From the NCBI GenBank assembly GCA_025361105.1, contig JANYAW010000264.1, forward strand, positions 1 through 7,316: a DNA stretch of 7,316 nucleotides. Reading direction: 5' to 3'. The notes beneath the pieces were generated by a model, which searched no databases, had not been told where the DNA came from, and was given only the letters and a program-made list of their open reading frames with translations. The first letter of the stretch is position 1; every line of letters starts with the position of its first letter. Below are positions 1 to 6,587 of this stretch, piece by piece. The position numbers and the translations under genes are program-made. The DNA comes from Rhodocyclaceae bacterium (lineage in GTDB: Bacteria > Pseudomonadota > Gammaproteobacteria > Burkholderiales > Rhodocyclaceae).

Positions 1-697
1 AAGTCGGGCAAGTGATTGCGTCGTACAAAGGCCACAATTCCATATCCTTGCCGGCCGAGACTTGCATCGCGGCGCGAAATGGTTCGGCGATTTTTGGGTC
101 GTAACAAAACTCAAATTTTCCGTCGGTGTTTTCGCGCAGCAAAGGCACGCTCAAGCGCCGCCATTCTTCATCCGTATGCGGACCAAAAGCGGGTGACACG
201 GCACGCACAAATGCCACCGCAGCATCAATGCTGGCAAAAGCCGGTGCCTTGCCTAAATACTCTGCGATGCGTGCAATTGATGCGGCTGTCACCACCGGAC
301 CCACATCATTGAGCACCAAGCGCGACACCGGCGTATCAGGCTGCGCGGCTATCGCCATGCCAATCAAACCGCCCATTGAGGTACCAATCCAATGCACGGT
401 CCCTGCATTAATTCGAGCCAACAAAGTCGTTATATCAGCCGCATATTGCGGCACACCGTAGAGCAAGGGATTACGCAACCAATCACTCTTGCCGCGCCCC
501 ACCACATCGGGACAGACGACGCGATATCGATCGCTCATCGCACGCGCCAAGTCGTCGAAATCACGCCCACAACGGGTCAAGCCATGCACACACATCAGCA
601 CGCGCGGATTATCCGCGTCACCCCATTCAACGTAGGCCATATTGTGAAAACCGGCAGAGCTCAAACACTGCACTTTTCCTTCTCGCATTTCAGTCAT
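1..697 (-). CDS. Alpha/beta-hydrolase fold protein, C-terminus cut by window edge
   Basis: The first 232 residues of an alpha/beta hydrolase are present; the rest lies beyond base 1. Seen in the sequence: a CVHGL oxyanion-hole segment near residues 36-40, a GRGKSD segment at 67-72 as in many fold members, and a clear nucleophile elbow IGTSMGG at 104-110 with Ser107 as the expected catalytic serine. LVLNDVGP at 127-134 is the strand-turn typical of the family. The catalytic His, and probably the acid, would be in the missing part. There is no signal peptide, so it should be cytoplasmic. The ATG is preceded by AGGAG with a 6-base spacer, a good ribosome site. It lies 54 bases downstream of srkA on the same strand with no terminator between, so it is probably the third gene of comEC-srkA-hydrolase. 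The substrate cannot be read from sequence; esterase, lactonase or C-C hydrolase activities are all possible. Confidence 0.9.
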   Translation of the reverse strand, partial: MTEMREGKVQCLSSAGFHNMAYVEWGDADNPRVLMCVHGLTRCGRDFDDLARAMSDRYRVVCPDVVGRGKSDWLRNPLLYGVPQYAADITTLLARINAGTVHWIGTSMGGLIGMAIAAQPDTPVSRLVLNDVGPVVTAASIARIAEYLGKAPAFASIDAAVAFVRAVSPAFGPHTDEEWRRLSVPLLRENTDGKFEFCYDPKIAEPFRAAMQVSAGKDMELWPLYDAITCPT

Positions 698-751
698 TGC
701 TTTCTCCTGTGTTGTGACGGCGTGTCATCAGCACCAACTGGTGAATTCTGG

Positions 752-1813
752 TTAAACATCCAAACAGGGTTCCTGCATCCGCGCGATTTGTTCGCGCAAT
801 TCCAAAATACGATCTTGCCAATAACGTGGCGTATCAAACCACGGAAACGCCGCTGGAAATGCGGGGTCGTTCCAACGTCGCGCCAGCCAAGCCGAATAAT
901 GCAGCAAACGCAAGGTTCGCAATGCTTCCAGGATTTGCAACTCGGCTACATTGAATTCTCTAAACACTCGATAGCCACGTAACACGTGGACAAGTTGTGC
1001 CGTCATTTCTGCGGCTTCGCCGCTGAGCAACATCCACAAATCCTGTATCGCCGGGCCGCGACGTGCGTCATCAAAATCAACGAAATGCGGGCCACCAAAA
1101 TGCTCGTCTTTTGGACTGATTCGCTCGGGTGTCCACAACACATTGCCGGCATGACAATCGCCGTGCAATCGCAGCGAGGTGAATGTTCCGACCCGTTCAA
1201 AACATGCTTCAACTTCATCGAGCGTTGCATCGGCGACATCCATCCACACCGACTCAAGGTCGGCCGGAATCACGCCATGTTCAAGCAACCAATTGCGCGG
1301 TTCGTAGCCAAAAGTTTCGATACCCAATGTTTCCCGCGCAACAAACGGCCGCGCTGCGCCAACGTTATGCATTCGTGCCAGCAAATGTCCCATCCATTCC
1401 AAAACTTTCGGCTCGGCAAATTCCGGCGCGCGCCCACCTTGTTTTGGATATGCCGCGAAGCGAAATCCGGCGTGATGATGCAGCGTTGCGCCGTGAATCG
1501 ATAAAGGCGCAACCACTGGCAATTCAGCCACGACCATCTCGGCGACAAATGCGTGCTCTTCCAAAATCTGCGTATCCGACCAACGCTCAGGTCGATAGAC
1601 TTTGACCACCAACGAAGCATTGCCGGATGCCTCATCATCCATACCGATTTGCCATACCCGATTTTCATAACTATTAAGCGCCAGCAAACGCCCATCAGGA
1701 CGCAGCCCGAGACTTTCGATAGCATCCAGCAACACCATTGGGTTTAGTGTGGCAAAAGGAGCCTGTGTGGGTAGCTGTGTGCTGTGCGCATTCATCTGAC
1801 GATTATCGGTCAT
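752..1813 (-). CDS. srkA: Stress response kinase A (SrkA/YihE/RdoA family)
   Basis: This 353-residue protein matches the SrkA family (E. coli YihE) along its length. It is a cytoplasmic Ser/Thr kinase of the aminoglycoside-phosphotransferase/choline-kinase fold, linked in E. coli to envelope and oxidative stress and protection from programmed death. Visible landmarks are LNSYENRV at 46-53, VVKVYRPERW at 69-78 with Lys71 as the likely ATP-binding lysine, QILEEH at 82-87, the catalytic loop LHGDCHAGN at 216-224 (Asp219, Asn224), the metal-binding FVDFDDAR at 244-251, and QDLWMLL at 257-263. The C-terminal AWLARRWNDPAFP is also characteristic. All key residues are present, so it should be active. 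The ATG lies inside the end of comEC (11-base overlap), suggesting translational coupling; no strong Shine-Dalgarno is visible. An ATG six codons later (base 1795) is an alternative start giving a length nearer the E. coli protein. The dsbA gene that follows srkA in E. coli is not here. Confidence 0.95.
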   Translation of the reverse strand: MTDNRQMNAHSTQLPTQAPFATLNPMVLLDAIESLGLRPDGRLLALNSYENRVWQIGMDDEASGNASLVVKVYRPERWSDTQILEEHAFVAEMVVAELPVVAPLSIHGATLHHHAGFRFAAYPKQGGRAPEFAEPKVLEWMGHLLARMHNVGAARPFVARETLGIETFGYEPRNWLLEHGVIPADLESVWMDVADATLDEVEACFERVGTFTSLRLHGDCHAGNVLWTPERISPKDEHFGGPHFVDFDDARRGPAIQDLWMLLSGEAAEMTAQLVHVLRGYRVFREFNVAELQILEALRTLRLLHYSAWLARRWNDPAFPAAFPWFDTPRYWQDRILELREQIARMQEPCLDV

Positions 1814-4139
1814 GCCAATAACTTCGCGCGATATCGCGTTGACGCACGACCTTCACGCCATCGCTAGACAAACTCACCTGTACCGCGCCATCTTTATCCG
1901 TGCGATGCAAATTGGCCCCACTCGCAAAATATCGCGCCACCACATCGGCTCTTGGGTGACCAAAAGAATTTCGATAGCCAACCGGAAAAATCGCTTCGCG
2001 TGCGCCGACAGCGGCGATGAATTCGGGCGTTGATGAAGTGCGACTGCCGTGATGCGGGACGACCAAGACTTCAGCTGGAAGCACCGCTGGACGGCCTGCT
2101 ACCAGCGCCAATTCGCCGACCGCTTCAATATCCGAAGTGAGCAAAAGATGTTTTCCCGCCGCCGAAATTCGCAACACGCAAGCCAGATCGTTGGTGATGT
2201 GACTGACCCGCTCTGCGATTAGCGCAGCATCAGGATGCAGCACTTCAAAGCGCACGCCATCCCACTCCCACGATTCGCCCGCGACACAATCGGTTTGCTT
2301 GATCGGTTGCGCCGAGAGTACGTGTTCAAACGGTAGTGAAGATTTAATCTGCGCCACCGGCACCATCGCCAGCACTGATTCCGCGCCACCAGAGTGATCG
2401 CGGTCGGCATGGCTGATCATCAGCATATCCAAATGCCTTACGCCGAGCGAGCGCAAATAAGGCACGATGATGCGATTGCCACTATCAGCATCAGCAGAAA
2501 ATGCTGGCCCCGCGTCGAACAATAAATCATGCGTCGCCGTTTGCACATGTACCGCCAAACCTTGTCCAACATCGAGCACGGTAACGTTAGCCGAATTTTC
2601 ATCGGGACGCGGCGGCGAAAAACTCAGCAAGGGAATGAAAGCCAGTAGTCCCAACCAGCGTGCCGGAAGTCCGCGCGGCAGCAAGGTCCACGCGCCGCCC
2701 AGCAAAGCAAACACCACATAGATCAGCGGTGGCGCAGCCTGCTGCCATGTCGCCAACGGGAGATTCGCCAGAAATTGAATGAAGATCATCAGCACTTCGG
2801 TCAACCAGTTGGCCACCGATAACAAGACACTTAAACCCGGCAATGTCGCAGCCACTGCGAGCGGTGTGATGACCACACCAACCAATGGAATTGCCACTGC
2901 ATTTGCCAGCGGTGAAACCAAAGAAAACTGCTGAAACAAAGCCAGCAAAGCGGGCAACATTCCCAGCGTCACCGCCCATTGCGCCCTACCCCACTCCTTG
3001 AACCAATGCGCCCGTTCGCGGACACCGGTACCCACCAACAGCAACAAAGCGACTGCACCAAACGACAACCAAAACCCAGCGGCGAGCACTGCCCAGGGGT
3101 CATACAGCAGCACCACCAAAAGCGCCAATGCCAACACTCGACTAGGCGCAATTTCGCGGCGCGCGAGGCTTGCCAATGCCACCACGGCCAACATGTAGAG
3201 CGTGCGTTGCGCAGGCACTTCAAATCCCGCCAACAAACAATACGCAAATGCCACCGCAAGCCCGCCGATCGCCGCCGCATGCTGCACCGGAACGTAAAGC
3301 GGCAAGACGCTAGACCGTCGCCACACCCATGCCGATAAAAAATAGGCCAATGCGGCCAGCATAGTGATGTGCGAGCCTGAAATGCTCATCAAATGGGTGA
3401 TGCCTGTGCGCGAAAAAACTTGCCACAAATCTGGCGCAATCGACTGCTGATCACCGATCGCCAATGCCACTAAAATTCCCCGATAAGGAGCTTCGGGCAA
3501 TGCCGCGACAAAACGATCTCGAATGTTTTGCCGCACACGTTCGACTAGATAGCCAGGCCGCAAGACCAATTCATTGAGCCGTTCCAAGGTATGCGGGTCG
3601 CTCAGACGCACGCTGCCGGTGGCACGAATATCGCGCTCGAGCAACCAGCCTTCAAAGTCCATGCCGTTTGCATTCACATTCCCGTGTGGGCGCTTGAGCC
3701 GCACAGTGCATCGCCAGCGCTCACCAGCACGCGGGCTAGCCAATTCAGCATGCAAATTGCGATTCCACGTCAATGAAATATGCGATGGAACTGCGACCGT
3801 CGATGCCTCCACATCAAATTCAAAGCGCAGTCCGCGCTCCATCGTTTGGGGCAGGCTCGCCACCACGCCGGTCATCGAAATTTCGATACCTTCGTTAGCC
3901 AAGGGCAAAGCATCTGCCATCCGCGCGTGTGCAACAGTAGCGGCCCAAACGAAGCCCAAAGCGAGGCCGGACAAACTCAACGCCAAGCAAATAATCCGTC
4001 GTGATTGAGTGAGCCAGCACCACGCCATCGCCAATACACCCAGCGCAAGTCCCAGCCACAGGCAATAGCGCTCCGGCAATTCAGCCTGTTGCTGTAAGCT
4101 CGCCACACCCAGCGCAAAGAAAATCACAAAAACTCGCAT
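1803..4139 (-). CDS. comEC: ComEC/Rec2 DNA-uptake channel protein with metallo-beta-lactamase domain
   Basis: ComEC forms the inner-membrane channel through which single-stranded DNA enters during natural transformation. With the start chosen here it has 778 residues. Two N-terminal hydrophobic segments (about 1-14 and 26-68) lead to a soluble DUF4131-type region (about 80-190). The polytopic Competence domain follows (about 215-500), with the hallmark HLMSISGSHI (249-258). A cytoplasmic metallo-beta-lactamase domain (about 518-760) carries LDVGQG (522-527), FDAG (541-544), SHADRDHSGG (576-585, the HxDxDHxGG metal motif), TSDIE (668-672), VVPHHGS (693-699) and GHP (727-729). The domain looks intact; a nuclease role that degrades the non-entering strand is proposed for the family. 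An in-frame ATG at 4190 would add 17 residues, but it falls inside the rplI terminator. The start at 4139 gives an N-terminus (MRVFVIFFALGV, then LQQQAELP) like those I recall in betaproteobacteria. No strong Shine-Dalgarno or promoter is visible in the short leader. The stop overlaps srkA. Confidence 0.96.
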   Translation of the reverse strand: MRVFVIFFALGVASLQQQAELPERYCLWLGLALGVLAMAWCWLTQSRRIICLALSLSGLALGFVWAATVAHARMADALPLANEGIEISMTGVVASLPQTMERGLRFEFDVEASTVAVPSHISLTWNRNLHAELASPRAGERWRCTVRLKRPHGNVNANGMDFEGWLLERDIRATGSVRLSDPHTLERLNELVLRPGYLVERVRQNIRDRFVAALPEAPYRGILVALAIGDQQSIAPDLWQVFSRTGITHLMSISGSHITMLAALAYFLSAWVWRRSSVLPLYVPVQHAAAIGGLAVAFAYCLLAGFEVPAQRTLYMLAVVALASLARREIAPSRVLALALLVVLLYDPWAVLAAGFWLSFGAVALLLLVGTGVRERAHWFKEWGRAQWAVTLGMLPALLALFQQFSLVSPLANAVAIPLVGVVITPLAVAATLPGLSVLLSVANWLTEVLMIFIQFLANLPLATWQQAAPPLIYVVFALLGGAWTLLPRGLPARWLGLLAFIPLLSFSPPRPDENSANVTVLDVGQGLAVHVQTATHDLLFDAGPAFSADADSGNRIIVPYLRSLGVRHLDMLMISHADRDHSGGAESVLAMVPVAQIKSSLPFEHVLSAQPIKQTDCVAGESWEWDGVRFEVLHPDAALIAERVSHITNDLACVLRISAAGKHLLLTSDIEAVGELALVAGRPAVLPAEVLVVPHHGSRTSSTPEFIAAVGAREAIFPVGYRNSFGHPRADVVARYFASGANLHRTDKDGAVQVSLSSDGVKVVRQRDIARSYWHDR

Positions 4140-4173
4140 GGTTTGATTAGAGCATGCAACGAAAATGCGGACG

Positions 4174-4200
4174 AAAAAAAGCCGCATCACTGCGGCTTTT
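4174..4200 (-). terminator. Intrinsic terminator of the rpsF-priB-rpsR-rplI operon
   Basis: Read on the minus strand, the 6-bp GC-rich stem GCCGCA/TGCGGC closes a GTGA loop and is extended by four A-T pairs (AAAA/TTTT). The T tract runs on to seven T residues. It begins 19 bases after the rplI stop codon and ends 34 bases before the comEC start at 4139. On the plus strand the same stem is followed only by TTTTC, so termination that way would be weaker, and no plus-strand gene ends here. The structure separates the highly expressed ribosomal operon from comEC, although some read-through could feed comEC. Confidence 0.95.
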
Positions 4201-4219
4201 CTTGGTCAAGCAAGAATGC

Positions 4220-4669
4220 TCAGTGTTCGCCGAGCACCGACACGGTAATCTTGGCGATTACGTCGTGATGCAATGCGATGTCAATGTGCGTATCGCCGAT
4301 TGTTTTGAGTGCGCCGTCGGGCAGGCGAATTGCAGAACGATCAATCGTGAAGCCCTGCGCTGCCAAAGCGTCGGCAATGTCAAAGTTACTGACCGAACCA
4401 AACAGATGACCATCGAGGCCAGCCTTACGCGTGATTTGCACCATCAAGCCATCCAGCTTGGCGGCGTGCGCTTGTGCTGCGGCCAACACTTCGGCTTCAG
4501 CTTTTTCCAGCTCAGCACGCTTCTCTTCAAACACCTTGCGATTGGCTTCCGTTGCCCGTTTGGCTTTACCAGTGGGGATCAGGAAATTGCGTGCATAGCC
4601 GTCTTTAACTTTGACCACATCGCCCAAACCGCCAAGGTTCACAACCTTTTCCATCAGAATAATTTGCAT
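4220..4669 (-). CDS. rplI: 50S ribosomal protein L9
   Basis: The product is a full-length 149-residue L9, the same length as the E. coli protein. L9 binds domain V of 23S rRNA at the base of the L1 stalk and helps maintain reading-frame fidelity. The N-terminal RNA-binding domain is clear: MQIILMEKVVNLGGLGD followed by VKVKDGYARNFLIPTGKA (residues about 19-36). A charged, Ala/Glu-rich connecting helix spans about 41-75 (EANRKVFEEKRAELEKAEAE). The C-terminal domain contains DGHLFGSVSNFDIADAL (85-101) and IRLPDGALKTIGDTHIDIALH. The ATG is preceded by GAGGGA about eight bases upstream. It is the last gene of the operon, 15 bases after rpsR, and is followed by an intrinsic terminator. Confidence 0.99.
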   Translation of the reverse strand: MQIILMEKVVNLGGLGDVVKVKDGYARNFLIPTGKAKRATEANRKVFEEKRAELEKAEAEVLAAAQAHAAKLDGLMVQITRKAGLDGHLFGSVSNFDIADALAAQGFTIDRSAIRLPDGALKTIGDTHIDIALHHDVIAKITVSVLGEH

Positions 4670-4684
4670 GGTTGATTCCCTCGT

Positions 4685-4966
4685 TTATTGATGCAGATCG
4701 GTGAATGGGAGCAGCGCTAGAAAGCGTGCGCGCTTGATGGCTGTCGACAGCTGACGCTGATAGCCGGTCTTGGTGCCGGTGATGCGTGCCGGCATGATTT
4801 TGGCGTTTTCGGCGACAAAGTCTTTGAGGATTTCTACATCCTTGTAATCGACTTCTTCGATTTTTTCGACGGTGAAACGGCAGAATTTACGCCGCTTGAA
4901 TAATCCGCCACGACCCTTGTCGTCCTTCTTTTTTGCGCCTAACTTACCTTTTGGTTTAAATGCCAT
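4685..4966 (-). CDS. rpsR: 30S ribosomal protein S18
   Basis: The 93-residue product is S18, which sits on the platform of the small subunit and binds 16S rRNA as a heterodimer with S6. The conserved core is unmistakable: LFKRRKFCRF (22-31), DYKDVEILKDFVAENAKI (40-57), PARITGTKTGYQRQL (59-73), and the C-terminal AIKRARFLALLPF. It is about 18 residues longer than E. coli S18 (75) because of a Lys/Gly-rich N-terminal extension (MAFKPKGKLGAKKKDDKGRGG), an extension also known from betaproteobacterial S18. The ATG overlaps the end of priB by 11 bases and has AGGA seven bases upstream, so it probably combines its own ribosome site with coupling to priB translation. Confidence 0.99.
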   Translation of the reverse strand: MAFKPKGKLGAKKKDDKGRGGLFKRRKFCRFTVEKIEEVDYKDVEILKDFVAENAKIMPARITGTKTGYQRQLSTAIKRARFLALLPFTDLHQ

Positions 4967-5297
4967 TTTCTATTCCTTCCACAAATTCAATTGTCGTTAC
5001 GTGCAGTACCGGTGTCCTTCGTTTGAGGCTACGCGCTGCAATAAATCCGCTGACCAACACACTTGTTCCCTGCTTTCCCTCGGCCAAAAGCAAGGCCGGA
5101 GTTCCTGCAGCGATACACGCCATTTCACATTCAACGGTTCTGGTGGTGCTCGCCTCGATTTGCTGCGAGACGTGTCCGACTACAAATTCCAGAACTGCGA
5201 TTCCTGCGGGGGTGTATCGAAGTGCGCCGCGTTCAAGCAAACGTCCTGCGAGCTGTGTCTGATTGGTCGCCGATTTCTCGTTCGACTTATCAGCCAA
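4956..5297 (-). CDS. priB: Primosomal replication protein N (PriB), TTG start
   Basis: PriB is a small single-stranded-DNA-binding OB-fold dimer that stabilises PriA on repaired forks and helps reload the replicative helicase. Between rpsF and rpsR is its normal place in beta- and gammaproteobacteria. The family core is seen in LAGRLLERGALRYTPAGIAVLEFVV (about 16-40), the SSB-like sheet EASTTRTVECEMACIA (48-63), GTSVLVSGFIAARS (77-90), and VLHVTTIEFVEGI near the end. The start is TTG at 5297, 10 bases after the rpsF stop, with no good Shine-Dalgarno close by; initiation may rely on ribosomes finishing rpsF. No in-frame ATG or GTG lies between this TTG and the conserved core. The polar N-terminal stretch MADKSNEKSAT is about 10 residues longer than E. 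coli PriB (104 residues), so the exact start is less certain than the identity. A more remote in-frame CTG, six bases after GGAGG inside the end of rpsF, is another candidate. Confidence 0.92.
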   Translation of the reverse strand: MADKSNEKSATNQTQLAGRLLERGALRYTPAGIAVLEFVVGHVSQQIEASTTRTVECEMACIAAGTPALLLAEGKQGTSVLVSGFIAARSLKRRTPVLHVTTIEFVEGIENGI

Positions 5298-5307
5298 CTG
5301 CGTGCGC

Positions 5308-5685
5308 TCAAGCGGCTGGGGCAGCGGCGACCTCCGTGCGGTTTTCAGCGTTCAGCGAACGGGCTTTATCTTCCTTCATCATGACGGACGGCGTATTCAC
5401 GCCCTTCTTCATTTTGATGGTGAGATGACGCAATACTGCGTCGTTGAACTTGAATGCGTTTTCAAGTTCGGCCAAGGTCTCGCCGTCACACTCGATGTTC
5501 ATCAACACGTAATGCGCTTTGTGAACTTTTTGGATCGGGTAGGCCATCTGACGACGACCCCAATCTTCAAGGCGATGGATAGCGCCGCTCTTGGCACTGA
5601 CCAGCGTTTTGTAACGCTCGATCATCGCCGGAACTTGCTCGGACTGATCCGGGTGGACGATAAAAACTATTTCATAATGTCGCAT
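5308..5685 (-). CDS. rpsF: 30S ribosomal protein S6
   Basis: The 125-residue product is S6, the partner of S18 on the 30S platform. Family landmarks are MRHYEIVFIVHPDQSEQVPAM (1-21), the segment HRLEDWGRRQMAYPIQK (37-53) with its conserved WGRRQ-AYPI core, AHYVLMNIE (57-65), and the FNDAVLRHLTIKM strand (80-92). The Ala/Pro-rich tail ends AAAPAA and lacks the C-terminal glutamates that RimK extends in E. coli S6, so that modification is not expected here. Translation starts at an ATG with a strong AAGGAG site five bases upstream. It is the first gene of the four-gene operon, after a leader of about 60 bases carrying a hairpin. Confidence 0.99.
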   Translation of the reverse strand: MRHYEIVFIVHPDQSEQVPAMIERYKTLVSAKSGAIHRLEDWGRRQMAYPIQKVHKAHYVLMNIECDGETLAELENAFKFNDAVLRHLTIKMKKGVNTPSVMMKEDKARSLNAENRTEVAAAPAA

Positions 5686-5706
5686 GCATTCTCCTTATGG
5701 GTAGAA

Positions 5707-5734
5707 GCCCCCTCGCATGCGAGGCGAGTGGAGC
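5707..5734 (-). promoter_or_regulatory. Bulged hairpin in the rpsF mRNA leader
   Basis: In the predicted transcript a 4-bp lower stem (GCUC/GGGC, with one G-U pair) and a 5-bp upper stem (CCUCG/CGAGG) close a CAUG loop, with a six-base one-sided bulge CACUCG between the stems. The structure ends 10 bases before the AAGGAG of rpsF. Leaders of rpsF operons in several bacteria bind the S6:S18 complex for feedback control, so a role in autoregulation is a reasonable inference. However, I do not see the CCG triplet associated with the known S6:S18 leader motif, so this may be a divergent form or an unrelated stem. It has no U tract and is not a terminator. Confidence 0.45.
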
Positions 5735-5751
5735 AAGGTGGAAAGCCGAGC

Positions 5752-5780
5752 ATTATAGCGGTGCAATAGCCTGTGGGCAA
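5752..5780 (-). promoter_or_regulatory. Sigma-70-type promoter of the rpsF-priB-rpsR-rplI operon
   Basis: On the minus strand a perfect -10 box TATAAT (5752-5757) is preceded by a -35 box TTGCCC (5775-5780, TTG plus C in position five) with a 17-base spacer. The bases after the -10 box (GCTCGGC) form a GC-rich discriminator, as seen at promoters inhibited by ppGpp/DksA, which fits a ribosomal operon. Transcription should start near 5744-5746, about 60 bases before the rpsF ATG. The promoter fills the gap between the rluF-like stop codon and rpsF, so the ribosomal operon need not depend on read-through. Confidence 0.85.
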
Positions 5781-5804
5781 GGCTTAAACGCTGCAAATTT
5801 GCCC

Positions 5805-6554
5805 CTAAAACCGCTCCCCAGGCCGCAAGAATCGCCATTCACCCAGCGGCAATTCACCTAACCGAATCCGCCCGATACGCACGCGTTTGAGCGCCGTGAC
5901 GCGCAATCCGACCAACTCACACATACGCCGAATCTGTCGCTTGCGCCCTTCGTTCAGCACAAAGCGCAATTGATCGTCATTGGCCCAGCCAACCTTGGCC
6001 GGCTTGAGTTGTTTGTCGTCGAGCGTCAATCCGTGATTAAGCAAAGCCAGGCCGCGCTCGTCGAGATTGCCCTCGACGCGAACCAGATATTCCTTGTCGA
6101 CCGTCGAGTTCTCACCAATCAACTGCCGCGCCACACGACCATCTTGGGTCAGCACCAGCAACCCCGTTGAATCAATATCCAACCGCCCCGCCGGCGCCAT
6201 GCCTTTCAAATGCAGCGAACGAAATCGCGGTCTGTCCTCGGGTATTTGCGTGCGTGGTTCGATGAGCACCAGCGCCGGTTGATGGCCGTCTTCGGCTTGC
6301 CCCGACACATAGCCTATCGGCTTATGCAAAATCACCGTCATCTGCTGATTCTGATTGGCTTGCGCTTCGGGTGCCAAGGTGATCACCGCATTGGGCGAAG
6401 TGCGCGTACCCAATTCGCTTAAGCGCGTGCCATCGACAAAAACCAAACCGCGCTCGATGTAACTATCGGCCTCGCGCCGCGAACACAGACCGCGCTCGGC
6501 CATCAGCTTGGAGACGCGAATTCCCGTCGGGTCGTTTGGATGCGTATCATTCAT
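5805..6554 (-). CDS. rluF: 23S rRNA pseudouridine synthase, RsuA/RluB/E/F family, RluF-like
   Basis: The 249-residue enzyme converts a uridine in 23S rRNA to pseudouridine; E. coli RluF acts on U2604 and also on tRNA-Tyr. An N-terminal S4 RNA-binding domain (about 12-60) includes GIRVSKLMAERGLCSRREAD, where CSRREAD is closer to RluF than to RluB. The catalytic domain has the family motif AGRLDIDSTGLLVLT (122-136) with Asp126 as the expected nucleophile, then VDKEYLVRV (152-160), EGRKRQIRRMCELVG (202-216) and the C-terminal RIRLGELPLGEWR. A loop of about 35 residues precedes GRLD and is longer than in E. coli RluF; I recall the same loop in betaproteobacterial homologues. Three more upstream ATG codons exist in frame, but they overlap or antiparallel rlmJ and encode no S4-like sequence, so the ATG at 6554 is chosen; no strong Shine-Dalgarno precedes it. 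The exact target base is inferred from similarity. Confidence 0.92.
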   Translation of the reverse strand: MNDTHPNDPTGIRVSKLMAERGLCSRREADSYIERGLVFVDGTRLSELGTRTSPNAVITLAPEAQANQNQQMTVILHKPIGYVSGQAEDGHQPALVLIEPRTQIPEDRPRFRSLHLKGMAPAGRLDIDSTGLLVLTQDGRVARQLIGENSTVDKEYLVRVEGNLDERGLALLNHGLTLDDKQLKPAKVGWANDDQLRFVLNEGRKRQIRRMCELVGLRVTALKRVRIGRIRLGELPLGEWRFLRPGERF

Positions 6555-6587
6555 GGCTGTTGATTCTATCGCCGCGTGTCCAGGAAT

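Noticed and set aside
722..745. Short inverted repeat CACC/GGTG between srkA and the hydrolase as a terminator
   Set aside because: The stem is only four pairs with a tiny loop and has no T tract, so it cannot be supported as an intrinsic terminator.
126..982. Plus-strand open frames opposite the hydrolase and the end of srkA
   Set aside because: The minus-strand translation is a coherent alpha/beta hydrolase with a GTSMGG elbow and a good Shine-Dalgarno; the plus-strand frames are its shadows.
986..1504. Plus-strand open frame of 172 codons opposite srkA
   Set aside because: It is antisense to a well-conserved kinase, is rich in His, Arg and Cys in a shadow-like pattern, matches no family I recognise and has no convincing ribosome site.
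4872..5384. Plus-strand open frame of 170 codons opposite rpsR, priB and rpsF
   Set aside because: It runs through three conserved genes on the other strand; the translation has no recognisable domain and many Cys/Arg/Ser residues typical of antisense frames.
5263..5769. Plus-strand open frame of 168 codons opposite rpsF
   Set aside because: It is antisense to ribosomal protein S6 and its promoter, and starts inside priB/rpsF with no supporting signal.
6521..6550. Possible rlmJ promoter with TATCAT (6545-6550) and TTCCCG (6521-6526)
   Set aside because: The -35 match is only three of six and lies within the rluF coding region; it is too weak to call without start-site data.
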